This document shows, one piece after another, positions 1 to 6,876 of a stretch of 19,583 bases of DNA. How positions within the stretch are numbered: position 1 is the stretch's first letter; each line of letters starts with the position of its first letter. The translations under genes and the position numbers were made by a program. The notes beneath the pieces are model-generated. The model saw nothing but the letters and a program-made list of their open reading frames with translations, was not told the DNA's origin and ran no database searches. The stretch comes from an uncultured Bacteroidales bacterium (GTDB taxonomy: Bacteria; Bacteroidota; Bacteroidia; Bacteroidales; Lentimicrobiaceae): assembly GCA_937894795.1 (NCBI GenBank), contig CALCQV010000102.1:1-19583 (forward strand), read 5' to 3'.

Positions 1-54
1 AAGGATGAAAAGTGGAAACCAAATGAGGAAAATAAAAACATACTTCCTGATCAT
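1..54 (-). CDS. 5' end of a secreted or lipoprotein gene (partial; possibly FKBP-type isomerase)
   Basis: Reading leftward from 54, ATG opens an uninterrupted 18-codon frame to the window edge. It encodes MIRKYVFIFLIWFPLFIL: a basic N-terminus followed by a hydrophobic stretch, as in a signal peptide. The ATG overlaps the TGA of the upstream DHH phosphoesterase gene (ATGA at 51-54 on the minus strand), a classic sign of translational coupling. In several Bacteroidota the gene beside this phosphoesterase and ndk encodes an FKBP-type lipoprotein isomerase (GldI in flavobacteria). That identity is only an inference from context, because no mature-protein sequence lies inside the window. Confidence 0.55.
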   Translation of the reverse strand, partial: MIRKYVFIFLIWFPLFIL

Positions 55-1097
55 AACACGGAGCTTTTATGAGCAGCTGCTACAAGTTTATCTTTATAAA
101 TGGGTAAAAGACCTTCAAATACTTTTAATGTCTCCTCCATTGATAAATAGGAATCACCACCTGCAGCATTACGGTGACCTCCTCCTGAATAATGTTGCCG
201 GGCAAAATCATTTACTGAAAAATCAGATTTCGAGCGGAATGATATTCTAATACAATCTTTCTTTTCAGTAAACAACACGGCAAAACTTATGTTTTTAATT
301 GAAAGAGCGTAATTAACAACCCCCTCAGTGTCACCTGGTTGAAAAGAAAATCTATCAAGATCTTCTTTTGTAAGTGAAATATATGCTGTACAAAATTCAT
401 TTAAAACCACCATTTTTTCACTCAGACAATAACCTAGCAATCGCATTCTGTTCTCTGAATAAGTATCGTAAACCAGGCGATGTATCTTTTCTGTATCAAT
501 ACCTTTTTTAATCAGATCTGCAACTATTTGTAAAGTATGAGCATAATTGCTTGCATAACTGAATGAGCCGGTATCTGTCATCATTCCAACATAAAGATTT
601 GTTCCTATTGTAACATCTATCAACTTACCATCACCTAATGATTTAATAAAATCATAAATAAGTTCAGCTGTAGATGATACAGGAATAACGGACAGCATGT
701 AATCAAATTGATTTTCCGGTTCAGGATGGTGGTCAATTAATATTTTTTTCCCCTTTGCCTCAGAAAGTTGCTTTTGAAATAAATTAACCCTTGAAATGGA
801 ATTATAGTCCAGACAAAAGATTAACTCGGCTTCAGAAATTAGTTTATCAGCATATTTAGTATGATGGTAATAAATAATAGTATCTGATAAACCAGGCATC
901 CAATTCAGGAACTGTGGAACATCATTGGGAATTAAAACATTAACAATGTGTCCTTTATGCAATAGGTAGTGGTATAAAGCCAGGGAAGAGCCGAGGGCAT
1001 CACCATCAGGATTGTAATGCGTTGTAATAAGTATTTTTGAAGAATTAGCCAGTAGATCACTAACTTCAGAGAGACTTCTTTTATTGAACTTGTGCAA
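51..1097 (-). CDS. nrnA: DHH/DHHA1 phosphoesterase, NrnA-like oligoribonuclease / pAp phosphatase
   Basis: Family role: NrnA-type enzymes degrade short oligoribonucleotides (nanoRNA) and remove the 3' phosphate of pAp in the cytoplasm, using divalent metals. Numbering from the TTG at 1142, the DHH-domain motifs are HYNPDGDALGS (residues 42-52), the motif II Asp in CLDYNS (D112), DHHPEPE (137-142, the namesake DHH) and MMTDTGSF (187-194). The C-terminal DHHA1 motif is GGGHRNAAGG (320-329). The frame has no usable ATG before the first motif. The TTG at 1142 falls within a promoter-like -7 element, so the TTG at 1097 (protein starting MHKFNKRS, 348 aa) is preferred; it leaves the N-terminal length usual for the family. 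The gene is divergent from ndk and overlaps the next minus-strand gene by 4 bp. Confidence 0.88.
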   Translation of the reverse strand: MHKFNKRSLSEVSDLLANSSKILITTHYNPDGDALGSSLALYHYLLHKGHIVNVLIPNDVPQFLNWMPGLSDTIIYYHHTKYADKLISEAELIFCLDYNSISRVNLFQKQLSEAKGKKILIDHHPEPENQFDYMLSVIPVSSTAELIYDFIKSLGDGKLIDVTIGTNLYVGMMTDTGSFSYASNYAHTLQIVADLIKKGIDTEKIHRLVYDTYSENRMRLLGYCLSEKMVVLNEFCTAYISLTKEDLDRFSFQPGDTEGVVNYALSIKNISFAVLFTEKKDCIRISFRSKSDFSVNDFARQHYSGGGHRNAAGGDSYLSMEETLKVFEGLLPIYKDKLVAAAHKSSVL

Positions 1098-1139
1098 ATT
1101 GAAAAAATTAGTTAGAAAAACTAGTTTTAATATTGAACA

Positions 1140-1147
1140 CAAAAATA
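1140..1147 (-). promoter_or_regulatory. -7 element for the DHH phosphoesterase gene
   Basis: The minus strand reads TATTTTTG here, a full match to the Bacteroidota -7 consensus TAnnTTTG. Transcription would start near 1133, about 36 nt before the proposed TTG start at 1097. No clear -33 TTTG was found at the right distance, so this is a partial match only. Confidence 0.3.
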
Positions 1148-1159
1148 AAGAATATTGTT

Positions 1160-1193
1160 ATTGGGCAGTGTAAAAAGAGAATTTATACATTTA
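1160..1193 (+). promoter_or_regulatory. Candidate Bacteroidota promoter for ndk
   Basis: ATTG at 1160-1163 could serve as a -33 element and TACATTTA at 1186-1193 matches TAnnTTTG except for the last base. The spacer of 22 bp is slightly long. A start site near 1200 would make the ATG at 1219 more likely than the ATG at 1201. Confidence 0.3.
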
Positions 1194-1218
1194 CTTAGCA
1201 ATGTTTAATATTATTACT

Positions 1219-1638
1219 ATGGCTGGAAACATAACATTTACAATGATTAAACCGGAAGCGGTTAAAAACTTGCAATCAGGTCAAATTCTGGACCTTATCA
1301 TTAATGCCGGATTTAATTTGAAAGCTTTAAAACTGGTTAGCCTCACTAAGGAAAAAGCATCATTGTTTTATGAAGTACATAAGGAAAGGCCTTTCTATGC
1401 TTCATTGGTCGAGTTTATGTCATCAGGGCCTGTAATAGCAGCAATTCTCGAAAAAGATAATGCAGTAGAAGAATATCGATCATTTATTGGATCTACAAAT
1501 CCTTCAGATGCAGCGGCAGGAACCATAAGAAATCTTTTTGGCACTTCTATCCAGAACAATGCAGTGCATGGTTCTGATTCAGATGAAAATGCCTTGAAAG
1601 AAGCAAGCTTCTTTTTCTCAGAGTTTGAAAAGGTATAA
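1219..1638 (+). CDS. ndk: Nucleoside diphosphate kinase
   Basis: Ndk transfers the gamma phosphate between NTPs and NDPs through a phosphohistidine, balancing cytoplasmic nucleotide pools. The ATG at 1219 gives 139 aa, the usual bacterial length, starting MAGNITFTMIKPEAV. An in-frame ATG at 1201 would add six residues not expected in the family. Visible landmarks are TFTMIKPEAV with the conserved Lys (K11), RPFY (57-60), MSSGPV (67-72), the GSTNPSDAAAGTIRN nucleotide-binding region (91-105) and the catalytic His in NAVHGSDS (H117). The C-terminus ends soon after FFFSEFE, as is normal. The gene is divergent from the DHH phosphoesterase gene and its stop codon is one base from the stop of the convergent XRE gene. 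Confidence 0.97.
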   Translation: MAGNITFTMIKPEAVKNLQSGQILDLIINAGFNLKALKLVSLTKEKASLFYEVHKERPFYASLVEFMSSGPVIAAILEKDNAVEEYRSFIGSTNPSDAAAGTIRNLFGTSIQNNAVHGSDSDENALKEASFFFSEFEKV

Positions 1639-1639
1639 A

Positions 1640-2224
1640 CTAGTCTTCCTGAGGAAAAAATTCTTCAAAACTTTTATCTGAGTAAAATATTACGATTCTG
1701 GTAACTTTCTTCTCCGAAATTGGAGTAAATGGATTGCTGTGTATCTGTTTTTCGGACTTTACTGAAGAAATACTGTCTTTTGTATTCCGATCAGCTAAAT
1801 CATTATTTTTCTGAACACTTTTCTCGTTAGTTAAGGAAGTCACTTTAACATCCTGATTTTCACTTGCATTACCCTTCATTTCATCAATAGTCAACTCATC
1901 AGGAGTTGGATTATTTTCTGCTTGATCTACCAATGGAGGAAATAAATCAATTATTGTGGATTGGTAATTTGTTCCTTTTTTGTCATCTGGTTTAAAATCC
2001 TCTTTAGAAGGGTATGGATTCATCATAGGTCCTTCACCAAACATCAACCATGTCATGCTAATATCAGGATATCTCTTGATTAATCTTTGAATAAAGTCAA
2101 GACTTGGTTTATTTCTGCCATTTAAGATGTGTGATATACCTGAACGCTGTACACCTAAATCATCAGCTAATTGTGAAGGGGAAATGTTCTTTGTCCTTAA
2201 GATAAGTGAAATCCTGCTGTTCAT
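1640..2224 (-). CDS. XRE-family helix-turn-helix transcriptional regulator
   Basis: This 194-residue protein has an N-terminal Cro/CI-type DNA-binding domain at about residues 4-62: SPSQLADDLGVQ is the first part of the HTH and RSGISHILNGRNKPS the recognition helix and following turn. The motif TWLMFGEGPMM (58-68) closes the domain and is typical of Bacteroidota XRE proteins. A long polar, probably disordered linker (about 70-170, rich in S, K, N and D) follows. A compact C-terminal segment, TRIVIFYSDKSFEEFFP (174-190), looks like a small beta element conserved in such proteins. The start is the ATG at 2224. Its target is unknown. A cluster of inverted repeats lies upstream in the long gap and could be its operators, which is inference. 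The gene converges on ndk with a one-base gap. Confidence 0.88.
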   Translation of the reverse strand: MNSRISLILRTKNISPSQLADDLGVQRSGISHILNGRNKPSLDFIQRLIKRYPDISMTWLMFGEGPMMNPYPSKEDFKPDDKKGTNYQSTIIDLFPPLVDQAENNPTPDELTIDEMKGNASENQDVKVTSLTNEKSVQKNNDLADRNTKDSISSVKSEKQIHSNPFTPISEKKVTRIVIFYSDKSFEEFFPQED

Positions 2225-2264
2225 CTTTAAATAATCAATTGATGATTGTTGTAAATTCTCTCAC

Positions 2265-2272
2265 CAAATATA
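2265..2272 (-). promoter_or_regulatory. -7 element for the XRE regulator gene
   Basis: The minus strand reads TATATTTG, a perfect match to TAnnTTTG, about 40 bp upstream of the ATG at 2224. I see no -33 TTTG at standard spacing. Half-sites of the TTACA/TGTAA type (TGTAA at 2250-2254) lie close by, which would fit autoregulation but proves nothing. Confidence 0.33.
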
Positions 2273-2328
2273 CAATTATTTTAAATGATACGATTGTTAA
2301 TAATGGGCATTATTTCAAGTTCTTACAA

Positions 2329-2476
2329 TTAACTTTACTATTAGCTTATATAATACTAGTATACTGTTTGTTATAAAAGTCAAAATAGACAACCTGGCTT
2401 TCTAAAGAAATGCTATATTTTATAAATGTTAACTTCACATAATGTTGTTATAATACTGGTTTATTGTTCTTTATGA
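2329..2476. repeat. Imperfect direct repeat at 100-bp offset
   Basis: The stretch starting at 2329 aligns without gaps to the stretch starting at 2429. They share TTAACTT at the left, TATAATACT (2349-2357 and 2449-2457) with GT at 2359-2360/2459-2460 in the middle, and TGTT with TTAT to the right. By hand count about two thirds of roughly 48 positions match. AT-rich composition inflates this, but the shared blocks sit at exactly the same offset, which suggests an old duplication. Confidence 0.35.
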
Positions 2477-2512
2477 GTAATATTAGTTATTAATACCTAA
2501 ACTCGCTACTAT

Positions 2513-2578
2513 TTACACATGTAAGTCTGTTTACACTTGTATCAATGATAGTTTTTTATAATTAATTTACATCTGTAT
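2513..2578. repeat. Three operator-like inverted repeats, consensus TTACAYNTGTAW
   Basis: TTACACATGTAA (2513-2524) is an exact 5-2-5 inverted repeat. TTACACTTGTAT (2531-2542) and TTACATCTGTAT (2567-2578) each differ from perfect symmetry only at the last base. Their starts are 18 and 36 bp apart. The size and symmetry suit a dimeric HTH regulator, and the nearest regulator gene is the XRE gene at 1640-2224. The link is inference. Confidence 0.5.
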
Positions 2579-2755
2579 ACTTAATTAAGCGAAAATAAAC
2601 CTTACTATAAATGAACTAAACAGATAGTAAAATAGTGCATCTTATCAAGATCCAATTTTCTAACTTGTACATTTAGGTATTTGTTTTATAATGCATTATA
2701 TCAATGCTTTATAATTCATCAAAATATTACCGATTTTATACTCAATTGGTAAAGA

Positions 2756-2767
2756 TTACATTTGTAA
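2756..2767. repeat. Fourth operator-like inverted repeat TTACATTTGTAA
   Basis: This is an exact TTACA-TT-TGTAA inverted repeat with the same 5-2-5 design as the three sites at 2513-2578, about 180 bp further right. I did not find another exact copy while scanning the rest of the window, so the motif seems concentrated in this gap. Confidence 0.45.
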
Positions 2768-3071
2768 ACTACTGTATTTGTAGTTATAGAGAAGATAATA
2801 AGTATAATAAAATGTTAAAGCAGGTAATTTTAAGTTATTGAAATAATCATTGAAGGAAATCTGTCGATTAAGGAATTGATGACAGCTATATCATCAGTTA
2901 ATGTAATAATATAACACCTACTCTATTGTTCATAAATATCTGAAATTCCAAAAACAAATAGTAACTGATTAATGTCGATCAATTATTGGGTTAAGTGCCA
3001 AAAATTGGATTATACATTACAAGATGCTAAGTCAGCTAAAAATATTGAATCCTAGAAGACTTAAAACTCTT

Positions 3072-3100
3072 AAAAATTGAAATAAATAACTCTATTTCAA
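3072..3100 (-). terminator. Intrinsic terminator-like hairpin after the S8 peptidase gene
   Basis: On the minus strand TTGAAATA (from 3100) pairs with TATTTCAA (ending at 3077): an 8-bp perfect stem with an 8-nt loop, followed at once by TTTTT. It lies 47-75 bp past the S8 peptidase stop. The stem is poor in GC, so its strength is uncertain. Confidence 0.45.
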
Positions 3101-3146
3101 AGACATAGGAATTAATTTCGATAACGCAAGAAAATACTCAGAAAAA

Positions 3147-4832
3147 TTATTTGATGATTTTTTGAGTCAAAGTCCCATAATTGCCTGAAATCTGGATAAA
3201 ATAAACACCCTTAGGAAGTGTTTCTAAATTATCGAACGTAATTTTATTTAACCCGGGGTTTAAGTTGATACTATTTACTGATCTGACCACTTGTCCTTGA
3301 TAGTTTATGAATCTGACTTTAGTATCTGCTGTTGAAGAAAGGTTAAACTCTGCTATAATAAAATCATTAAAAGGGTTCGGATAGCAACTGATCTCCTGAC
3401 TATAATTAATTTTATCAATATTACCAACCAGAAGAGAATTAGCTATTATAAAATCTGGGATACCCCATCCAATAAGGTTATTTGGATTGGAAGCTCTACT
3501 CCCACTCTGCTTGATAGCATTATAGATTTCCATGTTCGAATATGATTGATTAGCCTGCCATAAGCAAGCAGCAGCACCACTCAAAATCGGGGCAGAGAAA
3601 GAAGTCCCATTTCCTGATGCAATTCCCGATGGAACAATAGCCACGATAGCATTTTTCCCCTGAGCTGCAACATCCGGCTTAATTCTACCATCATAAGTTG
3701 GTCCAGTTGAACTAAATGAAGCATATAATCCGTTGGCATCTACTGCACCAATTGTTAAAACGCTATCCCCATCTGCAGGTGCAGAAATGTATCTCCACTC
3801 CTCACTACCTGAATTTCCAGCACTATTAATTACCAACATACCTTTCTTGGCAGCCAGATCAGCACCAATGGTTATCACAGTTGTATTCCCATCCATATCT
3901 TCGTAGGTATGATTATTAGTTGGATCATCATTAAATACTGTATATCCCAATGATGTACTGAGTATGTCAACTCCTAATGAATCAGCATATTCAGCTGCCT
4001 GAACCCAATAATACTCTTCCATTAAATATTCAGCAGTCACATCCTCTGATCGGAATAAATAATAAGAAGCATGAGGTGCAGTACCTATAATCTGCCCCGG
4101 CAGGTTTCCACCCATCGTTGATAATACACTTGTCCCATGAGTGCTCATATTGGTTCCATAAACATTGTTACCAGGTTGAACAAAATCTCTGGTACCCAAT
4201 ATTTTATTTTGAGCTCGCAGGCTATCAAATACGGCCATTTGATCAACACTATTGAAGCCGGCATCAATAACCGCAATAACAATACCATTGCCGGTATAAC
4301 CCTGATTATGCAGCTGATCGATTTTCAACATTTGTGCTTGATTAGCAGAGGGTCCGTAATCTAATCCCACTATTGTTGATTTTTTCGTAGGAAGCTTACT
4401 TATGTCTATTTTCTGTAGCTTCTCTTCTTTTGAATAATCCTTGTCTTCTGCATAGTCTAATTTTGAATCAAAGGCATTTATTCTCTGAATTGACTTAACA
4501 AATGGGAGTTGGCTAATCTTACCAGCTTGATTTTGATTCAAATGAACTAGTGCGACATTCAACCATTTAGATGTATAATAAACCTTAGCCCCTAACCCCC
4601 TAAGTTTAATCAAGTAATTCTCATTTACAGGTAAGTCGGATTCATCTAAAGGAATCTGTTGCATCAGTCTTCTTTCCAATGACCTCTCAGATAAATAATG
4701 TTGAGGGGAAGATAATTTACTTATTGATTCGCCTTTGTCTGTAAATTTAATTTTATAAGACTCACTTCTTATTTGAGCAAACAAAGTGGTAGTTAACAGT
4801 ACAGAAATTATAATGGTAATGATTTTTTTCAT
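3147..4832 (-). CDS. Secreted S8 (subtilisin-like) serine peptidase with type IX sorting domain
   Basis: The 561-aa protein begins with a Sec signal peptide (MKKIITIIISVLLTTTLFAQ, likely cleaved near residue 19-20). An N-terminal prodomain-like region (about 21-150) precedes the S8 catalytic domain (about 175-465). The catalytic triad and oxyanion residues are visible: Asp190 in VIAVIDAGFN, His232 in STHGTSVLSTMGG, Asn340 in INSAGNSGSEE and Ser411 in GNGTSFSAPILSGA. The last ~80 residues form a Por/type A sorting domain with YPNPFND (484-490), the middle motif YQGQVV, GVYFIQISG (542-550) and the terminal TLTQKIIK. It should therefore cross the outer membrane by the type IX system and be released or surface-anchored. 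Substrate is unknown. It lies downstream of prmC on the same strand, 95 bp away, with its own candidate promoter. Confidence 0.95.
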   Translation of the reverse strand: MKKIITIIISVLLTTTLFAQIRSESYKIKFTDKGESISKLSSPQHYLSERSLERRLMQQIPLDESDLPVNENYLIKLRGLGAKVYYTSKWLNVALVHLNQNQAGKISQLPFVKSIQRINAFDSKLDYAEDKDYSKEEKLQKIDISKLPTKKSTIVGLDYGPSANQAQMLKIDQLHNQGYTGNGIVIAVIDAGFNSVDQMAVFDSLRAQNKILGTRDFVQPGNNVYGTNMSTHGTSVLSTMGGNLPGQIIGTAPHASYYLFRSEDVTAEYLMEEYYWVQAAEYADSLGVDILSTSLGYTVFNDDPTNNHTYEDMDGNTTVITIGADLAAKKGMLVINSAGNSGSEEWRYISAPADGDSVLTIGAVDANGLYASFSSTGPTYDGRIKPDVAAQGKNAIVAIVPSGIASGNGTSFSAPILSGAAACLWQANQSYSNMEIYNAIKQSGSRASNPNNLIGWGIPDFIIANSLLVGNIDKINYSQEISCYPNPFNDFIIAEFNLSSTADTKVRFINYQGQVVRSVNSINLNPGLNKITFDNLETLPKGVYFIQISGNYGTLTQKIIK

Positions 4833-4861
4833 CCTTAGTATTTGATTATACGCCTCTTAAA

Positions 4862-4890
4862 CAAAATTAAAGATACATTGGTTTGCAAAA
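4862..4890 (-). promoter_or_regulatory. Candidate Bacteroidota promoter for the S8 peptidase gene
   Basis: On the minus strand TTTTG (4890-4886) is followed after 16 bp by TAATTTTG (4869-4862), an exact TAnnTTTG. The spacer is shorter than the usual ~19-21 bp. The -7 box sits about 30 bp before the ATG at 4832, giving a short 5' leader. Confidence 0.38.
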
Positions 4891-4927
4891 GTGCAAAATT
4901 CAAAAGCACAGTTGACAATTTAAAAGA

Positions 4928-5809
4928 TTATTTTTTAGCCTTCATGTACCTTGGTTTATCATTAAAATCTTGAAAAGTCATAACTTTTGAATAACCTTTT
5001 TCATTCAGTAGCCTGACTAATTTATTTCCCTCATTCTCATTTATTTCAAACCATAGAGTACCATCTTCATTTAGAGATTCTAATGAATAATTTATTATGG
5101 ACCGATAAAATATCAATGGATCTTCATCAGGAACAAAGAGAGCAAGATGTGGTTCATAATTAATAACATTCCCTTTCATCAATACTTTCTCCGACTCTTT
5201 GATATATGGAGGATTGCTTACAATTATATCAAATTTATTGTTAACTCCCTGATCATTGGTTCTCTTTGAATAATTTTCACCTATATTGTACTTCAAGATA
5301 TCTATGAGTGAAAAATCCACCTTTACTTTATTGAGATTCGCGTTACGGGTAGCAATTTCTAATGCAGCAGTGGAAATATCAATAGCTGACACAGAGGAAT
5401 TTTTCAATAAATATGCCAGTGAAATTGCTATTGCACCACTTCCTGTTCCTACGTCCATTATTCTATATCCTTTGGAAGGACTTAATTCCTTTACAATCAG
5501 CTGTATAAGCAATTCAGTTTCAGGACGCGGAATCAAAACCTCTGGATTTACCTCAAATTCAAGGTCACAAAAAGATACTCTCCCAACCAAATATTGAACC
5601 GGATTCAGTTGCTTCAATAAGGGAACAAAAGCCATCATCTTCTTCTCAAAATCAGTTGTTGCCTCTTCATTAAGTTGCAGCAACCATTTTGCACTTGTCA
5701 ACTTTATTTGACTTTCAAAGAGAAATAGCTGAATTGCACGGGCTTCTCTATCGCCATATATAGGGCTAAGTTCACCAATAATTTTTGAAGCTAGTTGGCC
5801 ATAAGTCAT
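4928..5809 (-). CDS. prmC: Peptide chain release factor N5-glutamine methyltransferase
   Basis: PrmC methylates the Gln of the GGQ motif in release factors RF1 and RF2 using S-adenosylmethionine, which improves translation termination. I chose the ATG at 5809 (293 aa, MTYGQLASKIIGELSPIYG), near the usual family length; an upstream frame extension to 5839 would add ten residues. The helical N-terminal domain covers about 1-75, ending in the conserved PVQYLVGRVSF. The methyltransferase domain has IPRPETELL (93-101), DVGTGSGAIAISLA (119-132) as the SAM-binding motif I and the diagnostic catalytic NPPY motif in IIVSNPPYI (199-202). The protein ends with DFNDKPRYMKAKK, a family-typical tail. It is divergent from the gene at 5913 and lies upstream of the S8 peptidase. 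Confidence 0.95.
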   Translation of the reverse strand: MTYGQLASKIIGELSPIYGDREARAIQLFLFESQIKLTSAKWLLQLNEEATTDFEKKMMAFVPLLKQLNPVQYLVGRVSFCDLEFEVNPEVLIPRPETELLIQLIVKELSPSKGYRIMDVGTGSGAIAISLAYLLKNSSVSAIDISTAALEIATRNANLNKVKVDFSLIDILKYNIGENYSKRTNDQGVNNKFDIIVSNPPYIKESEKVLMKGNVINYEPHLALFVPDEDPLIFYRSIINYSLESLNEDGTLWFEINENEGNKLVRLLNEKGYSKVMTFQDFNDKPRYMKAKK

Positions 5810-5901
5810 TCTGTTGTAATTAAATTTGAATTGCAACAAAAATAAACTTTCTTTGCCTATAAACTTAAACTATTCAAACGGCTATTGATTGAGTAATAAG
5901 A

Positions 5902-5906
5902 AGAGG
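5902..5906 (+). promoter_or_regulatory. Shine-Dalgarno AGAGG deciding the start at 5913
   Basis: AGAGG ends six bases before the ATG at 5913. Most genes in this window lack such a signal. It argues for the ATG at 5913 over the upstream in-frame TTG at 5889. Confidence 0.45.
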
Positions 5907-5912
5907 TGCTAT

Positions 5913-6830
5913 ATGGACAATTCAAAGCTTAAATCATTGGGACTCGGGATTTCAGTTGATAACTATCTGAATAATTATTATTTACAACTAGTAAATAAAG
6001 AAAGTTCAAAATACACGAATCCCTTATTCTCAACTAATGACCTTCCAAATATTAAAAAAGCGCCCTGGTTACTTCCATTGGTTCAGAATGACCATCTTGA
6101 ACTCCTTAGTAGAATGGGTGTTGATCAGCAAATGGTTGTAATTTATTTTTATCTTCAAGACCATTCCAGTTCTGATGAAATTATGTTCCAATGGTTTATT
6201 GATTCAGGATGCACTGCTACAGAAGCCACTGATTTAATAAGACTTTTGCATTTAGCCCAGACTAGCAAAGAAGAATTAGATATAGATATTACGGGGAATC
6301 TGCATTACCCACATGTAGATAGCACAGAAATGATCAACCTGAGTTCAATTCTACAACTTATTAAACACGAACGACCTATTCATTGGACATTTGACTCACT
6401 ACCGGAGAATATCAGTGAAGACTATAGAAAAATAAATCTTAAAAAGCTTAATGAATCAGCTTTCCTGATAGAAGATCACAGTTGCATTGTAATAGGTTTT
6501 TCGAATAATTTTACATCCTTTATAGAATTATTTGCAGGTTACAACAGCAATCTATTGGAACAATTATGCAAATTAGTCCCTCTTCATTATCGTGATATAT
6601 ACTCTCTTGGCCGACTATTCATAGAATGTAAAGAATTTGAAGAAATAATAATAAAATCAGGGATAAAAGAGGTTCTATTCTTTGGTTTAGATGGCAATGG
6701 AAAGCTAATGGAATTCAAGAATAAGAATTTGATTCAATGCACCAATTACAAAATTGAAAAGCCGAGCAATACGCCAATTACTCATGATATTTTAAGAATT
6801 ATGCCCCTGTATGCAAAATTCATTAAATAA
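5913..6830 (+). CDS. Conserved-looking hypothetical protein, 305 aa, soluble
   Basis: I do not recognise this protein. The ATG at 5913 with AGAGG upstream gives 305 residues starting MDNSKLKSLGLGIS. There is no signal peptide and no membrane segment, so it is probably cytoplasmic. The first ~130 residues look largely helical, with paired aromatics in KKAPWLLPLVQ (about 49-59) and DEIMFQWFIDSGC (about 90-102). The second half alternates beta-like and helical segments, for example HSCIVIGFS, KEVLFFGLDGNGKLMEF and the terminal RIMPLYAKFIK. No catalytic motif, metal site or nucleotide-binding loop stands out. It is divergent from prmC and followed after 46 bp by the HIT gene on the same strand, so the two may be co-transcribed. 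Codon use resembles its neighbours, which argues for a real gene. Confidence 0.8.
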   Translation: MDNSKLKSLGLGISVDNYLNNYYLQLVNKESSKYTNPLFSTNDLPNIKKAPWLLPLVQNDHLELLSRMGVDQQMVVIYFYLQDHSSSDEIMFQWFIDSGCTATEATDLIRLLHLAQTSKEELDIDITGNLHYPHVDSTEMINLSSILQLIKHERPIHWTFDSLPENISEDYRKINLKKLNESAFLIEDHSCIVIGFSNNFTSFIELFAGYNSNLLEQLCKLVPLHYRDIYSLGRLFIECKEFEEIIIKSGIKEVLFFGLDGNGKLMEFKNKNLIQCTNYKIEKPSNTPITHDILRIMPLYAKFIK

Positions 6831-6876
6831 TAGTAACAACAAACACTTCTTAAAACATTCTCCAACATTAACCAAT

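Larger units (their letters stand above)
2225..3146. other. Long AT-rich gene-free interval (922 bp)
   Basis: The interval separates the start of the XRE gene from the end of the S8 peptidase gene, both on the minus strand. Stop codons are dense in every frame I read. The longest open stretches I noticed are a 45-codon tyrosine-rich frame at 2704-2841 (+) and a 27-codon frame at 2972-3055 (+), neither convincing as a gene. The interval contains four TTACA-nn-TGTAA-type inverted repeats, an imperfect direct repeat at 100-bp offset and a terminator-like hairpin at its right end. No tRNA or known RNA element was recognised. In a window where other genes nearly touch, this emptiness is unusual. 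Confidence 0.7.

Noticed and set aside
2704..2841. 45-codon ORF in the long gap (+)
   Set aside because: Tyrosine- and asparagine-rich translation looks like AT-rich random sequence, with no ribosome-binding site and an operator-like repeat inside it.
2877..2896. TGATGA/TCATCA inverted repeat
   Set aside because: Arms are only six bases, expected by chance in this AT-rich gap, with no T-tract or nearby promoter.
2972..3055. 27-codon ORF starting MSINYWVKCQ (+)
   Set aside because: Composition is protein-like but it is too short, has no ribosome-binding site or promoter and no recognised homology.
5286..5597. 103-codon plus-strand ORF inside prmC
   Set aside because: It lies antisense to the clearly conserved PrmC methyltransferase domain and is a shadow frame.
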